Source: DASRDZ01 sp035569495
GTDB taxonomy: Bacteria; Chloroflexota; Dormibacteria; Aeolococcales; Aeolococcaceae
NCBI GenBank assembly: GCA_035569495.1
Contig: DATMMX010000011.1
Coordinates: 372,001 to 436,000 of the forward strand
DNA length: 64,000 nt
Direction of reading: 5' to 3'
The notes under the pieces were generated by a model. It was not told the origin of the DNA. It was given only the letters and a program-made list of their open reading frames with translations, and did no database searches. Shown here in pieces: positions 33,405 to 41,456 of the stretch; position 1 is the stretch's first letter; each line of letters begins with the position of its first letter. Position numbers and translations under genes: made by a program.

Positions 33405-35468
33405 TCAGACCATGTGCAGGGCGACGATGATCACGTCGATGAGCTTGATGCCCAGGAAGGGCAGGAGGATGCCGCCCAGGCCGTAGATCAGGAGGTTGCG
33501 GCGGAGCACGGCGGCGGCGCCGACGGGACGGTACTTGATGCCGCGCAGGGCCAGCGGGATCAGCGCCACGATGATCAGTGCGTTGAAGATCACCGCCGAC
33601 AGCACCGCGCTGTTGGAGCTGTGCAGCTGCATGATGTTGAGTGCGCCCAGCTCGGGGAACACCGCCAGGAACATCGCCGGGATGATGGCGAAGTACTTGG
33701 CCACGTCGTTGGCGATGCTGAAGGTGGTGAGCGCGCCGCGCGTCATCAGCATCTGCTTGCCGGTCTCGACGATCTCGATGAGCTTGGTGGGGTTGCTGTC
33801 GAGGTCGACCAGGTTGCCGGCCTCCTTGGCCGCCTGGGTGCCCGACTGCATGGCCACGCCGACGTCGGCCTGCGCCAGCGCGGGCGCGTCGTTGGTGCCG
33901 TCACCGGTCATCGCCACCAGCTTGCCGCCCTCCTGCTCGCGGCGGATCAACTCCAGCTTGGCTTCGGGCGTTGCCTCGGCGAGGAAGTCGTCCACGCCGG
34001 CCTCGTGGGCGATGGCGGCGGCGGTGAGCGGGTTGTCGCCGGTGATCATCACCGTGCGCAGGCCCATGCGACGCAGGTCGTCGAAGCGCTCGCGGATGCC
34101 GGTCTTGACGATGTCCTTGAGCTGGATGGTGCCCAGGATGACCTTGTTCTCGGCGACCACCAGCGGGGTGCCGCCGCCGCGGGCGATGGTGTCGACGGTC
34201 GTCGCCACCTCGGTGGGCAGGCCGTCGAGGCCGCACCATCTGGCCACCGAGTCGGCCGCGCCCTTGCGGATCTGGCGGCCGTCGTAGTCGACGCCGCTCA
34301 TCCGGGTATAGGCCGAGAATGGCACGAACGTGAGGTCGGCCTCGCTGACGTTGCTGCTGTGGTCGCCGTAGCGCCGCGCCAGGGCGACGATGGAGCGGCC
34401 CTCGGGGGTCTCGTCGGAGAGGCTGGCCAGCTCGGCGCTGGTGACCAGCCGCTGCATGTCGATGCCGGTGGCGGGGACGAACTCGGTGGCCTGGCGGTTG
34501 CCGTGGGTGATGGTGCCGGTCTTGTCGAGGAGCAGGGTGTCGACGTCGCCGGCGGCCTCGACCGCGCGTCCCGACATGGCCAGCACGTTGCGCTGCATCA
34601 GGCGGTCGATGCCGGCGATGCCGATGGCGCTGAGCAGGCCGCCGATGGTCGTCGGGATCAGGCAGACGAGCAGAGCGATCAGCACGGTGATGGTCACCGT
34701 GGCGTTCTGGAAGAGCGCGAACGGCTGCAGGGTGACCACGGCGAACATGAAGATGATGGTCAGCCCGGCGAGCAGGATGTTGAGGGCGATCTCGTTGGGC
34801 GTCTTCTGACGCGACGCCGACTCGACCAGGCCGATGATGCGGTCGAGGAAGGTCTCGCCGGGGTTCTGGGTGATCTCCACCACGATGCGGTCGCTGAGCA
34901 CGCGGGTGCCGCCGGTGACGGCGCTGCGGTCGCCGCCCGCCTCGCGGATCACGGGTGCGGATTCGCCGGTGATCGCCGATTCGTCCACCGAGGCGATGCC
35001 CTCGATGATGGTGCCGTCACTGGGGATGACGTCGTTGGCCTCGCAGACCACGATGTCTCCCTTGCGCAGCTCCTGCGAGGGGATGCGCTCTTCACGCCCG
35101 TCGCGCAGCCGCCGCGCCATGGTCTCGGTGCGGGTGCGGCGCAGCGCGTTGGCCTGGGCCTTGCCGCGTCCCTCCGCCGCCGCCTCGGCGAAGTTGGCGA
35201 AGAGCACCGTGAACCACAGCCACAGCGCCACCTGGCCGACGAAGCCGGTGTCGCCGTCGCCATGGCCGAAGAGACCGGCGATCGCGTAGTAGCTGGTGAT
35301 CAGCGCGCCGATCTCGACGACGAACATCACCGGGTTGCGCACCTGCCAGCGCGGGTCCAGCTTGCGGAAGGAGTCGCGCAGCGCGGGGATCAGAAGCTCG
35401 CGGTCGAGCACGCTCTTCACCGGGCGGGTGCGGGATTTGGGCTCGCGGTCCAGCATCATCGTCGACAT
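33405..35468 (-). CDS. kdpB: Potassium-transporting P-type ATPase, KdpB subunit
   Basis: A 687-residue P-type ATPase that drives K+ uptake by KdpA. It has the phosphorylated Asp315 in LLLDKTGTITHG, the TGES dephosphorylation loop (AITGESAPV), the nucleotide-binding domain and the hinge motif TGDGTNDAPALAQADVG, plus about seven helices. The ATG at 35468 is 5 bases after the kdpA stop. Length is normal for the family. Confidence 0.97.
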   Translation of the reverse strand: MSTMMLDREPKSRTRPVKSVLDRELLIPALRDSFRKLDPRWQVRNPVMFVVEIGALITSYYAIAGLFGHGDGDTGFVGQVALWLWFTVLFANFAEAAAEGRGKAQANALRRTRTETMARRLRDGREERIPSQELRKGDIVVCEANDVIPSDGTIIEGIASVDESAITGESAPVIREAGGDRSAVTGGTRVLSDRIVVEITQNPGETFLDRIIGLVESASRQKTPNEIALNILLAGLTIIFMFAVVTLQPFALFQNATVTITVLIALLVCLIPTTIGGLLSAIGIAGIDRLMQRNVLAMSGRAVEAAGDVDTLLLDKTGTITHGNRQATEFVPATGIDMQRLVTSAELASLSDETPEGRSIVALARRYGDHSSNVSEADLTFVPFSAYTRMSGVDYDGRQIRKGAADSVARWCGLDGLPTEVATTVDTIARGGGTPLVVAENKVILGTIQLKDIVKTGIRERFDDLRRMGLRTVMITGDNPLTAAAIAHEAGVDDFLAEATPEAKLELIRREQEGGKLVAMTGDGTNDAPALAQADVGVAMQSGTQAAKEAGNLVDLDSNPTKLIEIVETGKQMLMTRGALTTFSIANDVAKYFAIIPAMFLAVFPELGALNIMQLHSSNSAVLSAVIFNALIIVALIPLALRGIKYRPVGAAAVLRRNLLIYGLGGILLPFLGIKLIDVIIVALHMV

Positions 35469-35473
35469 GTTTT

Positions 35474-37201
35474 TCAGTGCGCCAGGTGGCCGGCGCCGAT
35501 CTGGAGGTGCTCCAGGATCGGTCCGAGGGCGAGCGCCGGGAAGAAGGTGAGGGCCCCGACGATGAGTACGACACCGACGAGCAACCCGGCGAAGAGCGGC
35601 GTGTCGGTCGGGAAGGTGCCTGCGCTGGCGGGCGCCACCTTCTTCTTCACCAGCGATCCGGCCAGGGCGAGGACGGGGATGATGAAGATGAACCGTCCCA
35701 GCCACATCGCGCCGGAGAGCGTGGTGTTGTAGTAGAGCGTGTTGCCGCTGAGACCGGCGAAGGCGCTGCCGTTGTTGCCGGTGGTGGAGGAGAAGGCGTA
35801 CAGGATCTCGCTGAAACCGTGCGCGCCGGGGTTGAGCGGCCCCGCCTTGCCCGCCCCGGCGAGCACCGACACGGCGGTGAAGCCGAGGATGCTCAGCGGC
35901 AGGATGAGGATGGCCAGGGCGGCGAGCTTGACGTCGATCGACTGGATCTTCTTGCCCAGGTATTCCGGCGTCCTGCCCACCATCAGGCCCGCGATGAACA
36001 CCGCGAGGATGGCGAACACCAGCATGCCGTAGAGGCCCGACCCGGTGCCACCGGGGGTGATCTCACCGAACTGGATGTTGGCCATGGCGACGAGGCCACC
36101 GAGCGGTGTGTAGCTGTCGTGCGCGGCGTCGACGGAGCCGGTGCTCGTCGACGTCGTGGTGTCGGTGAACATGGCGCTGTAGAGCGGCCCGAAGCGGACC
36201 TCCTTGCCCTCCATGTTGCCGCCCGCCATCTGGTCGGTTCGCACCTGCGTGGCGCCGGTGGCGACCAGGGCAGGGTTGCCGTTCTGCTCCTGCTGCATGA
36301 CGAACGCGCCCATGCCGACCATGATCACGGCCATCGCCGCGGCCACCGCCAGCCCCTGCTTGACGCTGCCGACCATCTTGCCGAACATCACGGTGAGGCC
36401 GAAGGGAATCAGGATCTCCAGGAAGATCTCGAACTGGTTGGTGAAGCCGTTGGGGTTCTCGAAGGGATGCGCCGAGTTGGCGTTGAAGAAGCCGCCGCCG
36501 TTGGTGCCCAGGTCCTTGATCGACTCCATCGAGGCGACCGGGCCCTGGGCGATGGTCTGCACCACCCCGCTGAGTGTGTGCGCCGGGGTGTAGCCGCTGA
36601 GGTTCTGGATGGCGCCCTGCGACATCAGGATCACCGCCGCGACGATCGAGATGGGCAGCAACACGTAGAGGACGCAGCGCACCACGTCGACGTAGAAGTT
36701 GCCGATGGTGGTGCCGCTGCGCCGCGCCAAGGCGCGCACCAGGGCGACCGCGATGGCGATGCCGGTGGCCGCGGAGAGGAACTGGTGCAGCACCAGGGCG
36801 AGCATCTGCGACGTGTAGCCCATCGTCGACTCGCCCGCGTAGTTCTGCCAGTTGGTGTTGGTGGTGAAGGAGAGCGCAGTGTTGAACGACAGGTCGCCCG
36901 GCACCGACGACTGGCCCGCGGGGTTGAGCGGCAGGTGATCCTGGATGCGCAGGATGATGTAGGTGAAGACCAGGCTGACGATGCTGACCAGCAGCACCGC
37001 CACCAGGTAGCCCTTCCAGCTCTGCTCCCGCTCTTCCCTGATGCCGCTGAGGCGGTAGAAGCCGCGCTCCACCGGGCGCATCACGCGGCTCATGAAGACG
37101 CGCTCGCCGGCGAAGACCTTGACCATGTAGCCGCCCAGGAACCACGCGCCGAGAGCAACGCAGATCAGCGTGACGACGGCGCCGATGATGTCGAGGGACA
37201 C
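35474..37201 (-). CDS. kdpA: Potassium-transporting ATPase, KdpA subunit
   Basis: A 575-residue channel-like subunit with about ten helices and four degenerate K+-filter loops, e.g. NTNWQNYAGESTMGYTSQM, GTNGGGFFNANSAHPFENP and STTGNNGSAFAGL. VGRTPEYLGKKI near the C-terminus is a typical motif. It selects K+ and passes it to KdpB. GTG start with a purine-rich AGAGG upstream inside the kdpF end. Gene order kdpF-A-B-C is the standard one. Confidence 0.97.
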   Translation of the reverse strand: MSLDIIGAVVTLICVALGAWFLGGYMVKVFAGERVFMSRVMRPVERGFYRLSGIREEREQSWKGYLVAVLLVSIVSLVFTYIILRIQDHLPLNPAGQSSVPGDLSFNTALSFTTNTNWQNYAGESTMGYTSQMLALVLHQFLSAATGIAIAVALVRALARRSGTTIGNFYVDVVRCVLYVLLPISIVAAVILMSQGAIQNLSGYTPAHTLSGVVQTIAQGPVASMESIKDLGTNGGGFFNANSAHPFENPNGFTNQFEIFLEILIPFGLTVMFGKMVGSVKQGLAVAAAMAVIMVGMGAFVMQQEQNGNPALVATGATQVRTDQMAGGNMEGKEVRFGPLYSAMFTDTTTSTSTGSVDAAHDSYTPLGGLVAMANIQFGEITPGGTGSGLYGMLVFAILAVFIAGLMVGRTPEYLGKKIQSIDVKLAALAILILPLSILGFTAVSVLAGAGKAGPLNPGAHGFSEILYAFSSTTGNNGSAFAGLSGNTLYYNTTLSGAMWLGRFIFIIPVLALAGSLVKKKVAPASAGTFPTDTPLFAGLLVGVVLIVGALTFFPALALGPILEHLQIGAGHLAH

Positions 37202-37204
37202 GTT

Positions 37205-37288
37205 CTAGAACCTCTCCGGGAAGAGCAGCGCGACGAACAGGTAGCCCGTCACCACCATGGCGATGACGAACACCAGGATGTACGCCAT
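37205..37288 (-). CDS. kdpF: KdpF, small stabilising subunit of the Kdp pump
   Basis: A 27-residue single-helix peptide (MAYILVFVIAMVVTGYLFVA...) ending in ALLFPERF, the conserved end of KdpF, which stabilises the KdpFABC complex in the membrane. Its ATG overlaps the stop of the preceding small gene (TGATG), and kdpA starts 3 bases after its stop. Too short for usual gene callers. Confidence 0.88.
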   Translation of the reverse strand: MAYILVFVIAMVVTGYLFVALLFPERF

Positions 37289-37374
37289 CAGAGCTTCTCC
37301 AGGGCGGCGACGTAGGCGAAGCTGAGCAGGGTCAGCGCTGCCAGGATCAGGAACATCATCAGGTCAAGCGGCAC
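37288..37374 (-). CDS. 28-residue single-helix peptide in front of kdpF
   Basis: A GTG-initiated frame (PLDLMMFLILAALTLLSFAY, then VAALEKL) with one membrane helix, overlapping kdpF by one base. Similar short hydrophobic frames precede kdpF in some high-GC kdp operons. A GGAGG-containing stretch lies about 12 bases upstream. It may be an extra small subunit. It overlaps the end of the PRC-like gene by 11 bases. Confidence 0.55.
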   Translation of the reverse strand: MPLDLMMFLILAALTLLSFAYVAALEKL

Positions 37375-37696
37375 GGTGAGGAGGCTCCTCCGCTTCGGCG
37401 GGTTGGTTGGCTGCGGGCAGCAGTTGGAGCGGCGCCGGTGCGGTGCGGACCACGACCCACTCGCCGGCCAGCACCGCCCCGGAGAGTGAGACGAAGAGGC
37501 GGCGGCGGCGCAGGAGGCCGCCGGTGCTGACCACCGCGCGGCGCTCGCCGTCGGGCATGCGCACCACGATGTGGATGCGGCCGAGCCGCCGGCCCTCCGA
37601 GTTGCGGACGTCGCGGCCGAAGAGCGCTGTGGCACCGGGAAGCGCGTCTGCCTCCGTGCCCATGCGGCCCCACTCCGGCCCTCCCGTGCAGTACAT
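37364..37696 (-). CDS. PRC-barrel-like small protein, first gene of the kdp cluster
   Basis: A 110-residue protein (MGTE at 37663 is an alternative start). The central 70 residues (ATALFGRDVRNSEGRRLGRI, then HIVVRMPDGERRAVVSTGGL and LFVSLSGAVLAGEWVVV) follow the pattern of a PRC barrel: a small beta domain that starts with a G-x-x-V-x-x-x-x-G-x-x-L/I-G motif. PRC domains serve as protein- or RNA-contact modules. Its end overlaps the small peptide gene that precedes kdpF, so it belongs to the kdp operon. Its role there is unknown. Confidence 0.6.
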   Translation of the reverse strand: MYCTGGPEWGRMGTEADALPGATALFGRDVRNSEGRRLGRIHIVVRMPDGERRAVVSTGGLLRRRRLFVSLSGAVLAGEWVVVRTAPAPLQLLPAANQPAEAEEPPHRAA

Positions 37697-37749
37697 GCTC
37701 GCCAGACTAGTCAGCGCTCCGTGAACGAAGCGATAACGACCTTTGCGGG

Positions 37750-38781
37750 CTAGGAGGTCGCGGCGGTCCAGGCGGGGCGCGACGACGCGTCGAGACCGAC
37801 GCCGCTGGTCACCTGCACGGGGTGCGGCGCCCTGGTTGCGGAGGTGACGCCGTCGAGCCACCAGAGCTGGAAGCCGCCGCCGGTGCTGCCGGGGGCGAGG
37901 TAGACAAGGCCGGTGCCGTCGGGCGACCAGGTGGGCGCGGAGACCAGGCGGTCGTTGACCAGCACGCGCAGCGGGCCGAGCGCGGTGCCGTCGAACGGCG
38001 CGGTGACCAGGTTGGCGTGCTGCTGCGCGTCGGTGCAGACCATGGCCAGGGTTTTCTGGTCGGGCGAGAGCGACGGCCAGAGGCAATCGGCGTCGGCTGT
38101 GGTGAGCGGCACCGGCGTCGCCCCGGGGCGCGCGATCAGCTCGATGCGCGAGGTGATGCGCTCCTTGCTGTCCACCGCGTACGACCCGTCGATCACGCCG
38201 CCACTGCTCAGCGGCACCGGCATCACGTCGCCCCCGGTGTAGGGGTTGGGGTTGCTCCACCGCTTCGGCGCCGCGCTGCCGTGCAGCGGCCGCGACCAGG
38301 TGGCCAGGTCGACCATGTAGCCGTTCTTGGGGCTGTCATACGCATAGAAAAGCGTTGTGCCATCGGGAGCCAGCGCCGGGTAGAAGGTCCAGTGGTTGGC
38401 GTCGATGGCGGGGTTGTGCCCGGTGGCGGCGTCGTGGGTGAGCTGCTCGGTGACCGTCCCGTTGCTGCCAATGATGGCCAGATCAGAGGCGTCGCCCTGG
38501 CGCGACACGGCGAGCACGCTGCCGTCGGGGAGCACGGTGGGCTGGGTCCAGCCGCGCGAGTCGGTGGTGAAGCGCTCGAAGCCGCCGCCGCGCAGGCGGT
38601 AGAGCGCGCCCTCCTGGGCGACGTAGAGCGTCCCGGGCAGGGTCACCGCCGGCTTCTGCTGGGCCGGCGACGCCGCCAGCGGCTGGGTGTCGGTGCGCAG
38701 CAGTCCCAGCGCGCTGCGCACGCCGAGGCCGAACAGCGCCATGGCCAGCAGCAGCAGCGCGGTCGTGCCCCGGAGCCTCAC
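37750..38781 (-). CDS. Membrane-anchored TolB/WD40-like beta-propeller protein
   Basis: A 343-residue protein with an N-terminal membrane anchor (TTALLLLAMALFGLGVRSAL) and an outer propeller with repeats such as PTVLPDGSVLAVS, YPALAPDGTTLFYAY, PSLSPDQKTLAMV and PTWSPDGTGLVYL, the S/P-D-G signature of TolB/PD40 blades. The GTG start overlaps the stop of the LytR-type gene (GTGA). It may bind a cell-wall ligand or help the LytR enzyme; a lipobox is not seen. Function otherwise unknown. Confidence 0.75.
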   Translation of the reverse strand: MRLRGTTALLLLAMALFGLGVRSALGLLRTDTQPLAASPAQQKPAVTLPGTLYVAQEGALYRLRGGGFERFTTDSRGWTQPTVLPDGSVLAVSRQGDASDLAIIGSNGTVTEQLTHDAATGHNPAIDANHWTFYPALAPDGTTLFYAYDSPKNGYMVDLATWSRPLHGSAAPKRWSNPNPYTGGDVMPVPLSSGGVIDGSYAVDSKERITSRIELIARPGATPVPLTTADADCLWPSLSPDQKTLAMVCTDAQQHANLVTAPFDGTALGPLRVLVNDRLVSAPTWSPDGTGLVYLAPGSTGGGFQLWWLDGVTSATRAPHPVQVTSGVGLDASSRPAWTAATS

Positions 38782-39782
38782 GGGAAGGTCTGGGCCACCA
38801 GCGGGCGGATCAGCGTCCAGTCGGGCAGCACCACGCTCTGCCCGGCGATGTCGCCGCCGTGGGTGTACGGCGGCAGCAGGATGATCCGTTCGATGTCGGT
38901 GGTCGCCAGCCCGGACACCAGGGGAAGCAGCGAGATGAGCTGGCCGATGCTCATGTCGGTGGACATCTCGCCGTTGAGCGCGCCCGCCAGGTCGGGCAGG
39001 TTGGCGGCGCTCATGCCCTTGGTCTTGGCGCGCAGCGCGAGCAGGAGCTGCTGCTGGCGCTCGGAGCGGCCGAAGTCCTCGCGCAGGTCGCCGTGCCGCG
39101 AGCGCACGTACTGCAGCGCCTCCGCGCCGTTCATGTGCTGCGCCCCGGGGAGCACGGCAACCCGCTGGTAGGCATAGGGATTCGAGGTGTCGAGGTCGCG
39201 CGGGTAGAAGTCGTCCATGACCGGGTTGCTCGCCACCATGTCGACACCGCCGACGGCGTCCACCAGCGCGATCAGCCCGCGCAGCCCGGTCCACACGTAG
39301 TGGTCGACGTGGACGTTGAAGTCCTGCTCGACGGTGGCGATGGCGGTGCGCGCGCCGCCGTCGCTGTAGGCGGCGTCGATCTTGGCGGTGCCGCCACTGC
39401 TGATCGGCACCCACAGGTCGCGGGGGATCGAGAGCATGGCGACGTGATGGGTCGCCGGGGTGACCCGCACCAGGATCATCGACTGGGTGAGCACGTGGTC
39501 CTTGCTGAACTTGGCGTCGTCGTCGGAGCCGAGCAGGAGCACGGTGAAGGGCGCGTTGGGCGCGGGCGCGGGGGCGGCGCCCCCGGCGGACGGCGAGGGC
39601 AGCTCGCTGGTGTGGCCGGTGATGGCCACCGCGGCGGTGAGCACCGGCAGGAAGTACGACCCCGCTCCGGCCACTCCCGCCACCAGGAACCCCGCGAGCA
39701 CCAGCAGGACCCGCCGCAGCTTCCTGGGCCGGCGCCGATCGCGCAGCCCCGCGCGGCGACGGCGCTCGGTCACCCGCTCCAC
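38778..39782 (-). CDS. LytR-CpsA-Psr family cell-wall glycopolymer ligase
   Basis: A 334-residue membrane protein: basic N-terminus, one helix (about 22-45, VLLVLAGFLVAGVAGAGSYF), Pro/Ala linker and an outer LCP domain (about 78-235). Key residues occur in VLLLGSDDD, SMILVRVTP, MLSIPRDLWVPI, KIDAAYSDGG, GVDMV and LQYVRSRHGDLREDFGRSERQQQLL, all diagnostic. LCP enzymes move glycopolymers from polyprenyl-phosphate to peptidoglycan. The GTG at 39782 is chosen; a GTG at 39773 is also in frame and there is no ATG. Operon with the propeller gene. Divergent from the magnesium cluster. Confidence 0.88.
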   Translation of the reverse strand: MERVTERRRRAGLRDRRRPRKLRRVLLVLAGFLVAGVAGAGSYFLPVLTAAVAITGHTSELPSPSAGGAAPAPAPNAPFTVLLLGSDDDAKFSKDHVLTQSMILVRVTPATHHVAMLSIPRDLWVPISSGGTAKIDAAYSDGGARTAIATVEQDFNVHVDHYVWTGLRGLIALVDAVGGVDMVASNPVMDDFYPRDLDTSNPYAYQRVAVLPGAQHMNGAEALQYVRSRHGDLREDFGRSERQQQLLLALRAKTKGMSAANLPDLAGALNGEMSTDMSIGQLISLLPLVSGLATTDIERIILLPPYTHGGDIAGQSVVLPDWTLIRPLVAQTFP

Positions 39783-39922
39783 GGCCGTCGAGATACGCGC
39801 ATCCGCGCAGGATAGGGCAGCCGGGCGCAAGCCTGCCTGAGCCCCGCACGATTGCAGCCGTGCGCAACCATGCTGACCCGTGGGGTAGACTGGCCCCGAC
39901 GCATCGGCCCGAGGAGGCACGC

Positions 39923-39988
39923 ATGGAACCCGGGAGTAGTAGTCCCAGCCCCGTTTCCGCGCGCGTGTCTTCGGAGGCCGCCGCCTAG
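39923..39988 (+). CDS. 21-residue leader peptide (upstream ORF) of the PRC-MgtE/NRAMP operon
   Basis: ATG with an excellent ribosome site (GAGGAGG, 39911-39917, 5 bases before). The peptide MEPGSSSPSPVSARVSSEAAA begins with an acidic residue next to proline and has three prolines within ten residues. E. coli MgtL, the Mg2+-sensing leader of mgtA, also begins MEP and is proline-rich. The frame stops at TAG 39986-39988, 102 bases before the MgtE_N-type gene. Part of its codons 17-19 (GGAGGC) can pair with the downstream anti-SD. Confidence 0.55.
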   Translation: MEPGSSSPSPVSARVSSEAAA

Positions 39989-40079
39989 AGCTTCGTGCTC
40001 GGCTCAAGCCTCCTGCTGCGCGCGCCCCGCATTCGCGCATCGCGCACAGCCGCCGCCCCCGCGACGGGCGGCAAGGAGG
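39973..40079 (+). promoter_or_regulatory. Candidate translational switch: two mutually exclusive pairings around an anti-SD
   Basis: GCCTCCT (40008-40014) can pair with GGAGGC inside the leader ORF (39973-39978) or with AGGAGG (40074-40079), the ribosome-binding site of the next gene. The two pairings share bases and exclude each other. A GAGC-TTCGT-GCTC hairpin (39988-40000) lies between. This is the layout of a leader-peptide attenuator: ribosome position on the leader decides which form is made. Pairings are seen; the mechanism is inferred. Confidence 0.5.
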
Positions 40080-40090
40080 TACGAATCGTC

Positions 40091-41392
40091 ATGAGCACAG
40101 CTGCCCGGCGCCACAATGGCGCCATGGCGACGGTGGAGCGCCCCTACATCAGCGCCGCCGCAACGGTGAACGCCGCGCTGCTCGACCGCTCCGGCGAGAA
40201 GCTGGGCCGCGTCGACGACGTGGTGGTCCGCCTCGCGGATGGCCACTACCCGCCCGTGGTCGGCCTGCGCGTGCGCATCGGCGGCCGCGAGCTCTTCGTC
40301 CCCGCCCAGCAGATCGCCTCGCTGCAGCCCTACAAGGTGCAGCTCTCCGGCGACACCCTCAACCTCGCCCGCTTCGAGCGCCGCCCCGGCGAGGTGCTGC
40401 TCGACGACGACGTCCTCGGCCGCCGCCTCATCGACGTGGCGGCCGGCCGCCTGGTCCACGCCCACGACCTCGCCCTGGCCAGGGTGGACGGCTGGTGGCG
40501 GGTGGTCGGCGTCGACCCCCGGCCGGCCAGCGGGGTGCACCGCCTGGTGCCCTGGCGCAGCCGCACCGGCCTGGTGCCGCCCGAGGCGCTCACCGACTGG
40601 GCCGACGTCGAGCCCTTCGTCGGCCACGTGCCCAGCGCCAGCCTGCTGCTGCCCCTGCGCCGCCTGCGCCGCCTCCACCCCGCCCAGATCGCCGACCTGG
40701 TGGAGAACGCCTCGCGCGACGAGGGCTCGCAGATCATCGAGGCGGTCCACGACGACCCCGAGCTGGAGGCCGACGTCTTCGAGGAGCTGGGCGTCGAGCA
40801 CCAGCGCCGCTTCGTCGAGGAGCGCAGCGACGCCGAGGCAGCCGCCCTGCTCGGCGAGATGGCCCCGGACGACGCCGCCGACCTGCTCACCGAGATCGAC
40901 CAGGAGCGCCGCGCCCCGATCCTCGAAGCCCTGCCCGCCGAGCAGCGCGACAAGGTGCGCCGCCTGCTCGCCTACCACCCCGACACCGCGGGCGGCATGA
41001 TGGGGCCGGACGTGGTCGGCGTCGCCGCCACGGCGCGGGTGGGCGACGCCCTGGCCGCCGTGCGCGCCGCCACCGAGCTGGGCCCGCAGCAGCGCTCCGC
41101 GATCGTGCTGCTCGCCGAGGACGGCACCCTGGCCGGCACGGTGGCGCTGTCCGACGTGGTCGCCGCCGACCCCGCCGCGCCACTGGCTGAGGCCGTCACC
41201 CCGGTGGCCGCCCGGCTCCGCGCCGAGACCGACCTGCCCGCGGTGGCCGTGATGATGAGCGACTACAACCTGACCGCGCTGCCCGTGGTCGACGCCGCCG
41301 ACCGGGTCATCGGCCTGGTCACCGTGGACGACCTGCTCGACGCCATGCTCCCGCCGGAGTGGCGGAGGAGACGCGAGGACGACCGCGCCTAG
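40091..41392 (+). CDS. Soluble PRC-barrel / MgtE N-domain / CBS protein, putative Mg2+ sensor partner
   Basis: A 433-residue cytosolic protein. Two PRC-barrel-like units (about 17-90 and 95-165: ALLDRSGEKLGRVDDVVVRL, LLDDDVLGRRLIDVAAGRLV) are followed by an MgtE N domain (about 185-290; LRRLHPAQIADLVENA, FVEERSDAEAAALLGEMAPD, DDAADLLTEI) and a pair of CBS motifs (about 300-430; HPDTAGGMMGPDVVGV, DYNLTALPVVDAADRVIGLVTVDDLLD). MgtE's membrane domain is absent. In MgtE these parts bind Mg2+ and gate the channel, so here they may gate or sense for the NRAMP-type transporter that follows. AAGGAGG lies 11 bases before ATG 40091; ATG 40124 is an alternative. Confidence 0.85.
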   Translation: MSTAARRHNGAMATVERPYISAAATVNAALLDRSGEKLGRVDDVVVRLADGHYPPVVGLRVRIGGRELFVPAQQIASLQPYKVQLSGDTLNLARFERRPGEVLLDDDVLGRRLIDVAAGRLVHAHDLALARVDGWWRVVGVDPRPASGVHRLVPWRSRTGLVPPEALTDWADVEPFVGHVPSASLLLPLRRLRRLHPAQIADLVENASRDEGSQIIEAVHDDPELEADVFEELGVEHQRRFVEERSDAEAAALLGEMAPDDAADLLTEIDQERRAPILEALPAEQRDKVRRLLAYHPDTAGGMMGPDVVGVAATARVGDALAAVRAATELGPQQRSAIVLLAEDGTLAGTVALSDVVAADPAAPLAEAVTPVAARLRAETDLPAVAVMMSDYNLTALPVVDAADRVIGLVTVDDLLDAMLPPEWRRRREDDRA

Positions 41393-41456
41393 AGCGCGCG
41401 CACGTCAACCGCACCCCCTCTGAACCTCACCCGCACAGCCACTCCGGAGAGCATCC

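Noticed and set aside
33414..37315. Long plus-strand frames opposite kdpB and kdpA
   Set aside because: Antisense shadows of clearly identified pump genes.
39923..40030. A yybP-ykoY (Mn2+) riboswitch, suggested by GGGAGTAG near 39931
   Set aside because: The second conserved part of that motif is not visible and the GGGAGTAGTAG lies inside a leader ORF with its own ribosome site; the transporter motifs also favour Mg2+. A covariance-model search would settle it.
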